A stretch of 64,000 nucleotides of DNA. Source: Herbidospora yilanensis. GTDB taxonomy: Bacteria; Actinomycetota; Actinomycetes; Streptosporangiales; Streptosporangiaceae. This document shows, piece after piece, positions 43,200-52,048 of this stretch. The DNA lies in contig NZ_BBXE01000024.1 of assembly GCF_001570565.1 (NCBI RefSeq), positions 6,653 to 70,652 of the forward strand, given 5' to 3'. The notes below the pieces were generated by a model. The model was not told where the DNA came from, did not search any database, and saw only the letters and a list, made by a program, of their open reading frames with translations. The stretch's first letter is position 1; the number at the start of each line of letters is the position of its first letter. A program made the translations under genes and the position numbers.

Positions 43200-43981
43200 C
43201 GGTCCTCCAGTGCCCGCGAGACCCGGTTGGCCGCCAGCATCGTCGCCACGATGACCGCCCCCGGCAGGGTGGTCAGCCACCAGGCGTTGGCCAGGTGGTT
43301 GCGGCCCTCGGAGACCAGCGACCCCCATTCGGGCGCGGGCGGCGCCGCGCCGAACCCGAGGAAACTGAGCGAGGACACCGCCAGGATCGCGGTGCCGAAC
43401 TCCAGGGCCGCCAGCACCAGCACCGAGCCGATCGCGTGCGGCAGCACGTGCCGGAACAGGATCCGCACCCGGCCGACGCCGAGGGCCCCGGCCGCCTCGA
43501 CGAACACCTGGGTCCCGGCCCGCAGCACGTCCGACCGCATCACCCGGGCGAACCCGGCCACCGCCGCGATACCCACCGAGATCGCCACGTTGACGGTCCC
43601 GAACCCCAGCACGGTCACCACCGCCAGCGACAGCAGCAGGCCGGGGATGGAGAGCATGACGTCCACGCAACGCATCACGATCTCGTCGAGCCGGCCCCCG
43701 GCGTAGCCGGAGAGGAGACCGAGCGCGGTGCCGGCGACGAAGCCGACCGCGACGGCCAGCGCGGTGGCGCTGAGCGACAACGAGGCGCCGTGCACCACCC
43801 GCGAGAACAGGTCGCGGCCGAGCTGGTCGGTGCCGAACCAGTGCGCGGCGCTCGGCGGCAGCAGTTTCTCCTTCGGCACCCCGGCCAGCGGGTCGTGCGG
43901 CGCGAACCACTCGGGCACGACCGCCCACGCCAGCACCACCGCCAGGAACACGACGGCCGCCCACAGCCCCGGCCGCCTCAC
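43196..43981 (-). CDS. ABC transporter permease, DppC type
   Basis: A 261-residue permease with the DppC entry HWFGTDQLGRDLFSRVVHGAS and EAA loop VFVEAAGALGVGRVRILFRHVLPH. The start is GTG 43981, overlapping the TGA of the DppB-type gene. It is the channel partner of that protein. Confidence 0.92.
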   Translation of the reverse strand: MRRPGLWAAVVFLAVVLAWAVVPEWFAPHDPLAGVPKEKLLPPSAAHWFGTDQLGRDLFSRVVHGASLSLSATALAVAVGFVAGTALGLLSGYAGGRLDEIVMRCVDVMLSIPGLLLSLAVVTVLGFGTVNVAISVGIAAVAGFARVMRSDVLRAGTQVFVEAAGALGVGRVRILFRHVLPHAIGSVLVLAALEFGTAILAVSSLSFLGFGAAPPAPEWGSLVSEGRNHLANAWWLTTLPGAVIVATMLAANRVSRALEDR

Positions 43982-44928
43982 GCCCGCACCGCCCGCGACG
44001 GCCTGATCCGCGGATCGAGCAGCGGATAGACCAGGTCGACGGCCAGGTTGACGACGACGAACACCAGCGCCGACAGCACCACCAGGCCCTGGATCATCGG
44101 GATGTCCTGGGCCGAGACGGCCTCCTCGACGAGCCGCCCGACGCCGAGCCGGGAGAACACGGTCTCCACCACGATCGCCCCGGCGAGCAGGTTGCCGACG
44201 GTCATCCCGACGAGGGTGAAACCGGGCAGCGAGGCGTGCCGGAGCACGTCGCGGAACAGGATGCCCGGCCGGGAGCCGCCCTTGGCCCGCGCGGTCACCA
44301 CGAACGGCTCCCGCCAGGTCGACAGCAGGCTCTTGGCCAGCACCTGCGCGATCACCGCCGCGGTCGGCAGCGCCAGCGTCACCGCGGGCAGCACCACGGA
44401 ACCGGCGCCCTGGTTGCCGATGGCCGGGAACCAGCCCAGCCGGAAGGAGAAGATCTGCAAGAGGATCAGCCCGGCCCAGAACGACGGCACCGACACCAGC
44501 AGCGGGGGCAGCGACAGCAGCAGCCGCCGCGCCCATCCGCCGCGCAGCAGCCCGGCCAGCAGGGCGGTCCCGCCGCCGAGCAGCAGGGCCAGCGCGAACG
44601 CCGCCGCCGCCAGCCGCAGCGTCTCGGGGAACGCCTCACCGATGAGCTGGGTCACCGGTACCCGCTGCGGGATCGAGGTGCCGAAGTCGCCGCGCGCGAA
44701 CCGGCCCAGGGCGATGCCGTACTGGACGTAGAACGGGTCGTCCAGGTGGTATTCGGCGCGCAGCGCGGCCACCGCCGCGGGATCGAGTTCCCCCATCGAC
44801 CCGGTGGAGGCCAGCATGATCTCCACCGGGTCGCTGGGCAGCAGGTACAGGATGACGAAGCTCGCGGTGAAGGCCGCCCACAGGACGAACACGCCCTGCG
44901 CGACCCTGCGGGCCAGGTAGCGGGCCAC
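43978..44928 (-). CDS. ABC transporter permease, DppB type
   Basis: A 316-residue permease starting at GTG 44928, two bases after the stop of the binding protein. It has the N-terminal helix FVLWAAFTASFVILYLLPSDPVE and the EAA loop FVVTARAKGGSRPGILFRDVLRHA. Confidence 0.92.
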   Translation of the reverse strand: MARYLARRVAQGVFVLWAAFTASFVILYLLPSDPVEIMLASTGSMGELDPAAVAALRAEYHLDDPFYVQYGIALGRFARGDFGTSIPQRVPVTQLIGEAFPETLRLAAAAFALALLLGGGTALLAGLLRGGWARRLLLSLPPLLVSVPSFWAGLILLQIFSFRLGWFPAIGNQGAGSVVLPAVTLALPTAAVIAQVLAKSLLSTWREPFVVTARAKGGSRPGILFRDVLRHASLPGFTLVGMTVGNLLAGAIVVETVFSRLGVGRLVEEAVSAQDIPMIQGLVVLSALVFVVVNLAVDLVYPLLDPRIRPSRAVRA

Positions 44929-44930
44929 CG

Positions 44931-46550
44931 TCAGCCGGCCAGTTTCGTGTCGTAGAGGAAGTGGGCGGCGTAGGTGTCGAGGAGGTAGCCGCTGACGGCG
45001 GGGGAGACCGCGACGACCTTGGTCTGCTCGCGCAGCGGGATCCAGTGGCCGTGCTCGATCGTGTAGTGCTGGAGCTCCTGCGCGGCGGCGGTGCGGGCCT
45101 CCGGGGTGGCGGCCTCGTTCAGCGCGTCCGCCTTCGCCTCCAGCTCGGGCTGCTCGGCGTTGAGCAGGGCCGCGTTCGACTTCTTGAACAGCCCGGCCAG
45201 GAAGTCGATGTCCTTGCTCGCGCCCGAGCCGGTGAGGAAGTCGTAGTCGGCCTTGGAGATGTCCTTCAGCATGGCCGCGTTGTCGGCCGGGGTGTTGGCC
45301 TTGATCTCCACCGCGATCCCGATGCGGCCGAGCTGCTGCTGGACCAGCTCCAGCTCCTGCTGGGTGGCGCCGAAGAAGTTGCCCACGATGTAGGTGATCT
45401 TCGGGGCGAGCCGCACCCCGTCCTTCGCCCGGACTCCGTCGGCGCCGGCCACCCAGCCCGCCTCGTCGAGCAGCTTCTTGGCGCCCTCGGGGTCGTAGGC
45501 CAGGTCGGTGCCGAAGTCCTTCCAGCCCGCCGTCGTCGACGACACGATGCTGCTGGGGGTCTGGTAGATCTCCGGGTAGAGGGTGCCGGTGATCTCGGCC
45601 CGGTCGATGCCCTTCTGCACCGCCCGCCGCACGGCGTCGTCGGAACCGAGCGGGCTGTACGGATTGGGCCGCATCCCCGGCACCAGGTTCGGCACCACCT
45701 TGGACACGATGGTCTGCCCGGCGTCGCGTAGCTGCGCCAGGTCGGTGACCGGGATGTCGTCGCTGATGTCGAACTGGCCGCTGGTCAGCCCGCCCACCCG
45801 GACGCTCGACTCGGGCACCGCCTCGAAGGTGACGGACGGCAGGTAGGCGGCCCCCTGGTGCCCGGCCACCCCGGCGGCGCTCCAGTTGTAGTCGTCGCGC
45901 CGCTTCAGGACGATCGACTTGTCCTTGACGATCTTGTCGAACACGAACGGCCCGGTCCCGACCAGCTCGCCCGCGCACCGCTGCTCGGGCGTCTTGGCGA
46001 GCGTCGCTTGGGACAGGATCGCCAGGTAGGGGTCGCTGGCGTTGCGCAGGAACCCCAGCTCGGGGAGTTTGAACGTCAGCCGGACGGTCGACGGGTCGAC
46101 CGCCTCGGCCGACTGGAAGCTGTTGAGGGCGTTCAGCACGAGGGTGTCCGACTTCGCCAGCGTGATCAGCTCGGCCAGCTTGGTGAAGTTGTCGGCCACC
46201 ACCTGGGCGTCGAGAGGGGTGCCGTCGCTGAAGGTGACGCCCTTGCGCAGGTGGAAGGTGAACTCGGTGAACTCGTCGTTGACCTCCCACTTCTCGGCCA
46301 GCCGGGGCACGATCTCGCCGGTCTTCGGGTCCTGGTCGGTCAGCGTGTCGAGGATCTGGTGGGTGACCGTGCTGTTGCGGCCGCCGGAGAGGGCGACGTC
46401 CAGGCAGGCCTGGAAGCTGGACACGGCGATGGTGAGGCCGCCGGAACCGCCGCCCGCGGCGGGGGCGGACGGCTCACGCGCTCCCGCGCAGGCGGTCAGT
46501 AGCGCGGTGGTCACTCCGAGGATCGGCAAAAGGGCATGGCGAGGGGACAT
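44931..46550 (-). CDS. Family-5 substrate-binding lipoprotein
   Basis: A 539-residue binding protein with a lipoprotein signal (lipobox LTAC, Cys21) and the family-5 fold (QILDTLTDQDPKTGEIVPRLAEKWEVNDEFTEFTFHLRKGVTFSDGTPLDAQVVADNF). It leads the importer and the two downstream flavin enzymes. Family relatives in organosulfur loci may take up glutathione-like peptides or sulfonated compounds; the ligand here is not known. Confidence 0.92.
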   Translation of the reverse strand: MSPRHALLPILGVTTALLTACAGAREPSAPAAGGGSGGLTIAVSSFQACLDVALSGGRNSTVTHQILDTLTDQDPKTGEIVPRLAEKWEVNDEFTEFTFHLRKGVTFSDGTPLDAQVVADNFTKLAELITLAKSDTLVLNALNSFQSAEAVDPSTVRLTFKLPELGFLRNASDPYLAILSQATLAKTPEQRCAGELVGTGPFVFDKIVKDKSIVLKRRDDYNWSAAGVAGHQGAAYLPSVTFEAVPESSVRVGGLTSGQFDISDDIPVTDLAQLRDAGQTIVSKVVPNLVPGMRPNPYSPLGSDDAVRRAVQKGIDRAEITGTLYPEIYQTPSSIVSSTTAGWKDFGTDLAYDPEGAKKLLDEAGWVAGADGVRAKDGVRLAPKITYIVGNFFGATQQELELVQQQLGRIGIAVEIKANTPADNAAMLKDISKADYDFLTGSGASKDIDFLAGLFKKSNAALLNAEQPELEAKADALNEAATPEARTAAAQELQHYTIEHGHWIPLREQTKVVAVSPAVSGYLLDTYAAHFLYDTKLAG

Positions 46551-46579
46551 CTCGTACCTTCTAGCTTTTGTGGGGGAGG

Positions 46580-47131
46580 TCAGCGGGAGAGGGCGTCGCG
46601 CCGCTCGGCGTCGGCGAGCGTGTCGGCGAACCGGCGGCAGACCTGCGTCACCCGGGCTTCGCTCTCGCCTTTCAGGCCCACCCCGCAGGGGTGGGGGACG
46701 ATCTCGGAGTCGAGGACGAACGCGCCCTGCCCGACCTGACCGCAGCCGAGCGCGGTCAGCACCGGCCGCAGCGCGTAGTCGACGGCGAGCAGGTGCCCCC
46801 GGCTCCCGCCGTTGGCCAGCGGCAGCGCGACCTTCCCGGCCAGCGCGCCCGGAGGCAGCACGTCGAGAAAGGCCTTCAGCAGCCCCGAGAAGGACGACTG
46901 GAAGATCGGGGTGGCCACCACGACCCCGTCGGCCTGGTCCAGGATGTCGATCGAACCACGGATGTGCGGCTCGCCGGAGTCACCGGCGAGCAGCGCGGCG
47001 GGCGGCAACTCGGCCGGACTGATCCGCACCGTGGTGTGCCCCTTGAGTTCCAGCCGCTCGGCGACGTACTCCACCACCGAGGCGGTGGGGCCCGGCACCG
47101 GGCCCCCGATCATCGCTACGACAAGGGCCAT
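46580..47131 (-). CDS. NAD(P)H-dependent FMN reductase (SsuE/MsuE type)
   Basis: A 183-residue flavodoxin-fold reductase (VVAMIGGPVPGPTASVVEYVAERL, ADGVVVATPIFQSSFSGLLKAFLDVLPPGALAGKVALPLANGG). SsuE-type enzymes supply FMNH2 to two-component sulfonate and sulfone monooxygenases; three possible client enzymes lie within 9 kb. ATG 47131 is chosen over an upstream ATG because the protein then begins at the first beta strand. It starts the operon running down to 38835 and has the operator-like element at 47186 upstream. Confidence 0.88.
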   Translation of the reverse strand: MALVVAMIGGPVPGPTASVVEYVAERLELKGHTTVRISPAELPPAALLAGDSGEPHIRGSIDILDQADGVVVATPIFQSSFSGLLKAFLDVLPPGALAGKVALPLANGGSRGHLLAVDYALRPVLTALGCGQVGQGAFVLDSEIVPHPCGVGLKGESEARVTQVCRRFADTLADAERRDALSR

Positions 47132-47185
47132 GACGCGTTGTCCACATGGTCTCGTACGATCACGGAAACCATACTTCCATACTAG

Positions 47186-47197
47186 TTTGGTAGGTTT
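47186..47197. promoter_or_regulatory. AAACCTACCAAA element upstream of the FMN reductase operon
   Basis: On the minus strand AAACCTACCAAA is followed by an AGTATGG half, giving an imperfect palindrome like the one at 30697-30713. The 12-mer is identical to the one at 54948-54959 before the GST gene. It lies 55-66 bases before ATG 47131; TTGAAA just upstream could be the minus-35. Confidence 0.5.
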
Positions 47198-47237
47198 CAA
47201 GGGTTTTTCATCACCGCAGGTCAGTGAGGGGCCCGGC

Positions 47238-48605
47238 TCACCCGGCCCGGTACCCCGAGGCGGGATGGTCCGCGCTGACCCGGGTCACACCCGGCCCGTA
47301 GAAGGTCTCGCGCAGGGTCGTCCCGGGATAGGAGTCCCAGACGCGCCCCCGCCGGCGCAGCTCCGGCACGGCCAGGTCGACGAAGTCGCGGAAGGTCACC
47401 GGCGGCACCGGGTCGGCGATGTTGAAGCCGTCCAGGTCGCCCTCTTCGATCCAGCGTTCCAGTTCGTCGGCGACCGTCGCGGGCGAACCCGCGATCACCG
47501 GGCCGCCGCCGCCCACGCCGACGAACTCGGCGATGGCGCGCGGGGTCCAGCGGGTGGTGGGGTCGAGCGTGGTGAACAACTCGACCATGCCCCGGATGCC
47601 GTCGGTGTCGACGTACTCCAGCGGGGTGTCGGGGTCCAGTCCGGACAGGTCGATGTGCATGAGAGCACTCCAGCGGGCCAGGCTGCCCTCGACGCTCGTG
47701 TAGCTCTGGTAGTCGCGCAGCTTCGCCGCCGCCTCCTCGTCGGTGTCCGCGACGATCACGGTGGCGATGGCGAAGAACTTCACCGACTCGGGGTCGCGCC
47801 CGTTCTCCGCGGCGCGGGCGCGGATGTCGTCCACGAGCGTGCGCGCCATGTCGGGGCGGTAGGTGCTGAGGAAGACGCCCTCGGCGTGCCGGGCGGCGAA
47901 GGCCCGGCCGGCCGGGGAGGTGCCGGCCTGGTAGAGCACCGGGGTCCGCTGGATCGACGGCTCGAACAGGGCGATGTCGGGCACCTGGTAGTGCTTTCCG
48001 CGGTGGCGTACCGGATGGACCTTCGACGGGTCGGCGAACACGCCGGCCCCGGCGTCGCGGATCACCGCGCCGTCCTCCCAGCTCCCCTCCCACAGCTTGT
48101 AGACGACCTCCATGAACTCCTCGGCGACGGCGTACCGCTCGTCGTGGGGGAGCTGGGAGTCGCGGCCGAGGTTGCGGGCGGGGCTGTCGAGGGCGGAGGT
48201 CACGATGTTCCAGCCGACGCGCCCGCCGGTCAGGTGGTCGAGCGTGGCCATCTTCCTGGCGAACTGATATGGCTGCTCGTACGTCGTGGACACCGTCACC
48301 GCGAAGCCGAGGTGGCGCGTGACGGCGGCCATCGCGCTGATGCTCAGCAGCGGGTCGTTCGTCGGGGTCTGGATGCCGTCCCGGAGCGCCGCGTCGACAC
48401 TGCCCTGATAGACGTCGAGCGGGCCGAGGGCGTCGGCGACGAACAGGGCGTCGAAGGTGCCGCGCTCCAGGATGCGCGCGGTCTCCAGCCAGTGGTCCAG
48501 GTCGCGGTAGCGGTGGGCCTGGCTGTCGGGGTGCCGCCAGAGGCCCATCGCCGTGTGGCCGACCGTCGACTGACGCAGGCCGTGAAGTCTGATCCGCTTC
48601 GCCAT
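47238..48605 (-). CDS. NtaA/SnaA/DszA-type FMN-dependent monooxygenase
   Basis: A 455-residue LLM monooxygenase of the same group as the one at 39176 but only distantly alike. It has VGHTAMGLWRHPDS, TVSTTYEQPYQFARKMATLDHLTGGRVGWNIVTSALDSPARNLG and VLYQAGTSPAGRAFAARHAEG. It follows the kinase-like gene by six bases and ends about 100 bases before the FMN reductase gene. Likely substrates are sulfones or sulfonates, inferred from neighbours. Confidence 0.87.
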   Translation of the reverse strand: MAKRIRLHGLRQSTVGHTAMGLWRHPDSQAHRYRDLDHWLETARILERGTFDALFVADALGPLDVYQGSVDAALRDGIQTPTNDPLLSISAMAAVTRHLGFAVTVSTTYEQPYQFARKMATLDHLTGGRVGWNIVTSALDSPARNLGRDSQLPHDERYAVAEEFMEVVYKLWEGSWEDGAVIRDAGAGVFADPSKVHPVRHRGKHYQVPDIALFEPSIQRTPVLYQAGTSPAGRAFAARHAEGVFLSTYRPDMARTLVDDIRARAAENGRDPESVKFFAIATVIVADTDEEAAAKLRDYQSYTSVEGSLARWSALMHIDLSGLDPDTPLEYVDTDGIRGMVELFTTLDPTTRWTPRAIAEFVGVGGGGPVIAGSPATVADELERWIEEGDLDGFNIADPVPPVTFRDFVDLAVPELRRRGRVWDSYPGTTLRETFYGPGVTRVSADHPASGYRAG

Positions 48606-48611
48606 GGGTCC

Positions 48612-49139
48612 TCAATCCGTGCTGATCGTCAGGTCCGCGCGGGCGCGGACGTCGTCGAGCGCGTAGTAGCGCTCCTCCTGGTCGGCCCAGCGTTCCCAGT
48701 GGGGGATGTAGGTGTCGCCGTCCCTGGCCAAGGCGCGTGACCTGCGGGTTTCGTCGGGTGCCTCCATCCAGACCAAGCCGCTCAGGTACGGCTGCGCCGC
48801 CCGGGCCCCCGCGCCGACGCCCTCGACCACGAGTTCGCCGGTTCCGGGCACGTCGCGCCATTCGGCGTACTCGCCCCGGTGCCAGTCCCAGCGCCGCCAG
48901 CGGGCGGCCGAGCCCTCGGCCAGCGGGCGCAGCACCCACGTGACCAGCGCCTCGATGCCGGCCGTCAGACCGTCCCAGCCGGGGTAGAGGTCGTCCATCC
49001 GGATCACCGGCGGGCCCAGCGCGGCGGCGAGGGTGGACTTGCCGGAGCCGGAGCGTCCCTCCACGGCCAGCACGCGGGTGCGCCCGGCTCGGGCGGGACG
49101 CCCCCGCAGCCAGGTGGTGATCTCGGCGGGATTCGTCAT
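48612..49139 (-). CDS. Uridine-kinase-like P-loop NTPase
   Basis: A 175-residue P-loop protein with Walker A GRSGSGKST (28-36) and a kinase-like body (RMDDLYPGWDGLTAGIEALVTWVLRPL, ELVVEGVGAG, MEAPDETRRSRALARDGD). It resembles the small uridine-kinase-like proteins of actinomycetes whose substrate is unknown. ATG 49139 overlaps the stop of the PPOX-type gene. Its presence inside an organosulfur island is unexplained. Confidence 0.75.
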   Translation of the reverse strand: MTNPAEITTWLRGRPARAGRTRVLAVEGRSGSGKSTLAAALGPPVIRMDDLYPGWDGLTAGIEALVTWVLRPLAEGSAARWRRWDWHRGEYAEWRDVPGTGELVVEGVGAGARAAQPYLSGLVWMEAPDETRRSRALARDGDTYIPHWERWADQEERYYALDDVRARADLTISTD

Positions 49140-49531
49140 GCCTGGAAACGAACCCGGTCGGGGGTGATGCGGACGACGACGCGGTCGCGTTCCTCGGCCG
49201 GGTCGCCGACAGAATGGTCGCGGCCGGTGTAACTCCTGGCCAGGCGGTCGATGAGGGCGCGGGCGTCCTCATCGGTGATCTTCGCGGTGCCGCGGATCTC
49301 CACATACCTGGTCGGCCTGGCCCGGTCGTACACCAGGACGGTGGCGTTCGGGTCGCGCTCCAGGTTGCGGACCTTGCGGCGGCCCCGCTTGGTCGCCATC
49401 ACCAGGTCGTCGCCGTCGCGGCCGACCCACATGACCGACAGCTGGGCCCGGCCGTCCGGCTCGGCGGTGGCCAGCACGGCGAACTCGGGGGTGTCGAGGA
49501 GGGCGCGCACCTCGTCGGGCAGCGTGGTCAT
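49136..49531 (-). CDS. PPOX-class F420/FMN-dependent small oxidoreductase
   Basis: A 131-residue split-barrel flavoprotein of the pyridoxamine-5'-phosphate-oxidase-like family (FAVLATAEPDGRAQLSVMWVGRDGDDLVMATKRGRRKVRNLERDPNATVLV). Actinomycete members often use F420. ATG 49531 overlaps the stop of the sulfurtransferase. The upstream extension of the same frame lies inside that gene and is not used. Confidence 0.85.
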   Translation of the reverse strand: MTTLPDEVRALLDTPEFAVLATAEPDGRAQLSVMWVGRDGDDLVMATKRGRRKVRNLERDPNATVLVYDRARPTRYVEIRGTAKITDEDARALIDRLARSYTGRDHSVGDPAEERDRVVVRITPDRVRFQA

Positions 49532-50376
49532 CGGGCGGCTCCGATCGCCAGGGGCAGCGCCGGATCGGCGGCCCACTCCTCCAGGGAGCCGTCGTAGATC
49601 GCGACGTCGTCACGGCCCTGGCGGATCAGGACGAGCGCGAGCGCGGCGGCGGAGACGCCCCCGCCGCAGTAGATCCACACCGGGCCGTCGGCCAGCCCCG
49701 AGGTCGCGGCACGCAGCTCGCCCACGTCGAGGTAGCGGCCGTCGTGGTCGGTCAGGGCGCGGGCGGGCACGTTGACGCTGCCGGGGATGTGGCCACGCCG
49801 GGCATACCGGGTCGGGGTCTCGCCCCGGAACACCTCCGGGGCCAGCGCGCACACCACCGTGGCTTCCGCCGCACCGTCCAACCAGGAGACCAGGTCGTCC
49901 CTGCCGACCCAGAGGCCGTCCCGGGGGCGGGGGGTCAGCGTGCCGGGGACGGTGGTCACCGGGCCCGACTCGGTGGGCAGCCCGGCCGCGGCCCAGGCCG
50001 CGAGCCCGCCGTCCAGGACGTACGCCTCGACGCCGATCCAGCGCAGCAGCCACCACAACCGTGCCGCCCACAGGCCGCCCGCCCGGTCGTAGACCACGAC
50101 GGTGGCGCCGTCGACGACGCCGAGCCGCCCGAGCCGCCCGGCCAGCACGCCGGGCTCCGGGCGGGTGAAGTGCTGGGGTGGCGCCGGATCGCTGAGGTCG
50201 TCCAGCAGGTCGGCGTGCACCGAGCCGGGGATGTGCTCGCGCGCCCAGCCGTACCGGCCGGAGGAGGAGCGGTGGTCCCCGTCGTGCCGGGGCGCGGGCA
50301 GCACCACGGTGGCGTCGAGCACGACCGCCTCCGGCCGTGCGGCCAGCCAGGCCGCGTCGACGAGCGGCCCGCTCAC
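49528..50376 (-). CDS. sseA: Two-domain thiosulfate/3-mercaptopyruvate sulfurtransferase
   Basis: A 282-residue tandem rhodanese protein. The first domain is inactive-like (VVVYDRAGGLWAARLWW, no Cys) and the second has the catalytic Cys237 in YCGGGVSAAAL. Linker and GHIPGSVNVP motifs are normal. Loop CGGGVS is closer to the mercaptopyruvate-type CGSGVT than to the thiosulfate-type CRKGVT. GTG 50376 overlaps the stop of the binding-protein-like gene. It could mobilise sulfur released by the island's oxygenases. Confidence 0.88.
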   Translation of the reverse strand: MSGPLVDAAWLAARPEAVVLDATVVLPAPRHDGDHRSSSGRYGWAREHIPGSVHADLLDDLSDPAPPQHFTRPEPGVLAGRLGRLGVVDGATVVVYDRAGGLWAARLWWLLRWIGVEAYVLDGGLAAWAAAGLPTESGPVTTVPGTLTPRPRDGLWVGRDDLVSWLDGAAEATVVCALAPEVFRGETPTRYARRGHIPGSVNVPARALTDHDGRYLDVGELRAATSGLADGPVWIYCGGGVSAAALALVLIRQGRDDVAIYDGSLEEWAADPALPLAIGAAR

Positions 50377-51284
50377 GGCGCGACTCCGAGGAGATCCGTC
50401 CGTACGGCCCCCGTCCAGCCGTCGGCCGAGGCGAGGATGCCGTTGTCCGCCAGCCAGGCCGCGTAGGGCGCCATGAGGTCGGTGCGGATCTCGCCCCACC
50501 GGCCCTGATGCGTCCAGGTGGGGGCGATGAGCTCCAGCGACCGGGCCAGCAGCCGCGTCGGGAAGTAGGGGATCACCCGGTCCAGCACCGCCAGCGTGGC
50601 GGCCGGGTCGTCGGCGGCGGCGCGGTAGCCGCGCTCGGTCACGTCCAGGAAGTCCATGATCAGGTCGGGTTCGTCGCGCAACGTCGGCTCCACACCCAGG
50701 AGGTAGCTGTGGTAGGGCGGGGCGCCGATCTCGTCCACCGGCCACATCACCCGGCGCTCCGGGGGCAGGTCGCCCATCAGCGCGTCCCACGCCCAGTAGC
50801 CGCCGAAGGTCGCGTCGGCCTGCCCGGCGGCGATGTCGTCGACGCTCAGCTCGCGGGAGCCGCTGTCCACGAGGACCAGCGTGTCGGGGTCGCCGCCGTC
50901 GGCGGCCACGAGATGGCGCACCATGGCCACGCCGCGCGGGGTCGGGTTGAGCGCCAGCCGCCGGCCCGCCAGGTCGCGGGGGCGCTCGATGCCCAGGCCG
51001 GTGACGGTCTGGATGGTCTCCATGGCGCGGTGGTTGATCGCGGCGACGGCCTGGAGCTCCTCTCCGGCGGCGTGCCGGACCAGGAGGCGGTTGGTGGGGA
51101 AGACGCCGAACTGCGCCTCGCCACGCCGCAGGTGGGCGAGGGTGTCGCCGCGCAGCGGGTCGTGTACGGCGATCTCGACGTCGAACCCGGCCTCGCGGTA
51201 CCAGCCGGCGTGGCTGGCGACGTAGAAACCGGCGGCGTTGGTCCAGGGGTGGAAGTACTCCAGCATCACCCGTAGATGGGTCAT
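50373..51284 (-). CDS. NMT1/THI5-like (SsuA-type) binding-fold protein without signal peptide
   Basis: A 303-residue periplasmic-binding-fold protein of the NMT1/THI5-like type (YFHPWTNAAGFYVASHAGWYREAGFDVEIAVHDP, DIAAGQADATFGGYWAWDAL). It begins directly with the first beta strand at MTHLRVMLEYF, so there is no signal peptide or lipobox. It overlaps the ABC ATPase gene by four bases. A cytoplasmic binding or enzymatic role, as in THI5-type pyrimidine synthases, is possible, but the residues of that activity cannot be checked here. The secreted binder of the same transporter is at 52777. Confidence 0.82.
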   Translation of the reverse strand: MTHLRVMLEYFHPWTNAAGFYVASHAGWYREAGFDVEIAVHDPLRGDTLAHLRRGEAQFGVFPTNRLLVRHAAGEELQAVAAINHRAMETIQTVTGLGIERPRDLAGRRLALNPTPRGVAMVRHLVAADGGDPDTLVLVDSGSRELSVDDIAAGQADATFGGYWAWDALMGDLPPERRVMWPVDEIGAPPYHSYLLGVEPTLRDEPDLIMDFLDVTERGYRAAADDPAATLAVLDRVIPYFPTRLLARSLELIAPTWTHQGRWGEIRTDLMAPYAAWLADNGILASADGWTGAVRTDLLGVAP

Positions 51285-52048
51285 ATCGCATGCCTTGCGT
51301 CGTTTTTGAGCAGATGGGTCAGCCGTCGCCGGAGCCTGACGAACTCGGGTTCGTCGACCAGCTCGTCGGGACGGGGCCGGGGGAAGGGCACCTCGACCCG
51401 CTCCAGCACCCGGGCGGGGCGGGCGGTGAGCACGTACACGGTCGAGGACAACAGCAGCGCCTCCTCGACGTTGTGCGTGATGAACAGGATGGAGCGCCGG
51501 TTCTCCTCCCAGATGTCCAGCAGCCAGCGGTGCATGTCGGTGCGCAGGATCGCGTCCAGCGCGCTGAACGGCTCGTCCAGCAGCAGCACCTCGTGGTCGC
51601 TGAGCAGCGCGCGCAGGAACGAGGCTCGTTGCTGCATGCCGCCGGAGAGGGTGTGCGGGTAGGCGTCGGCGAAGCCGTCGAGCCCGGCCCTGGCCAGCCA
51701 GCGCCTGGCCAGTTCGCGCGAGGCCCGGCGGGGTTCCCCGGCGATCTCCCGGGCCAGCACGATGTTGTCCTCGACGGTCCGCCAGGGCAGCAGCGCGGGC
51801 TGCTGCGGCATGTAGCCGATCAGGCCGCGCCGCCCGACGGCGTCGTGGCCGTCGATGGTGACGGTGCCCCGGTCGGGCGTCAGCAGGCCGCCGACGATGT
51901 GGAACAGGGTGCTCTTGCCGCCGCCGGACGGGCCGACGATCGACACGAACTCCCCCTTCCCCACCCGGAGGGAGACGTCCTCGACGACGTGCAGCGACCC
52001 GAACGACTTGGCCACCCCGCCGATCTCAAGTGCGCTTGGGTCGGCCAC
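51281..52048 (-). CDS. ABC transporter ATPase, SsuB/ThiZ/TauB type
   Basis: A 255-residue single ABC ATPase: Walker A GPSGGGKST, Q-loop YMPQQPALLPWRTVEDNI, signature LSGGMQQRASFLRAL and Walker B LLLLDEPFSALD. It belongs to the nitrate/sulfonate/taurine/thiamine-precursor group. The start is GTG 52048, overlapping the permease gene by 23 bases; no later start keeps the family N-terminus. Confidence 0.92.
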   Translation of the reverse strand: MADPSALEIGGVAKSFGSLHVVEDVSLRVGKGEFVSIVGPSGGGKSTLFHIVGGLLTPDRGTVTIDGHDAVGRRGLIGYMPQQPALLPWRTVEDNIVLAREIAGEPRRASRELARRWLARAGLDGFADAYPHTLSGGMQQRASFLRALLSDHEVLLLDEPFSALDAILRTDMHRWLLDIWEENRRSILFITHNVEEALLLSSTVYVLTARPARVLERVEVPFPRPRPDELVDEPEFVRLRRRLTHLLKNDARHAI

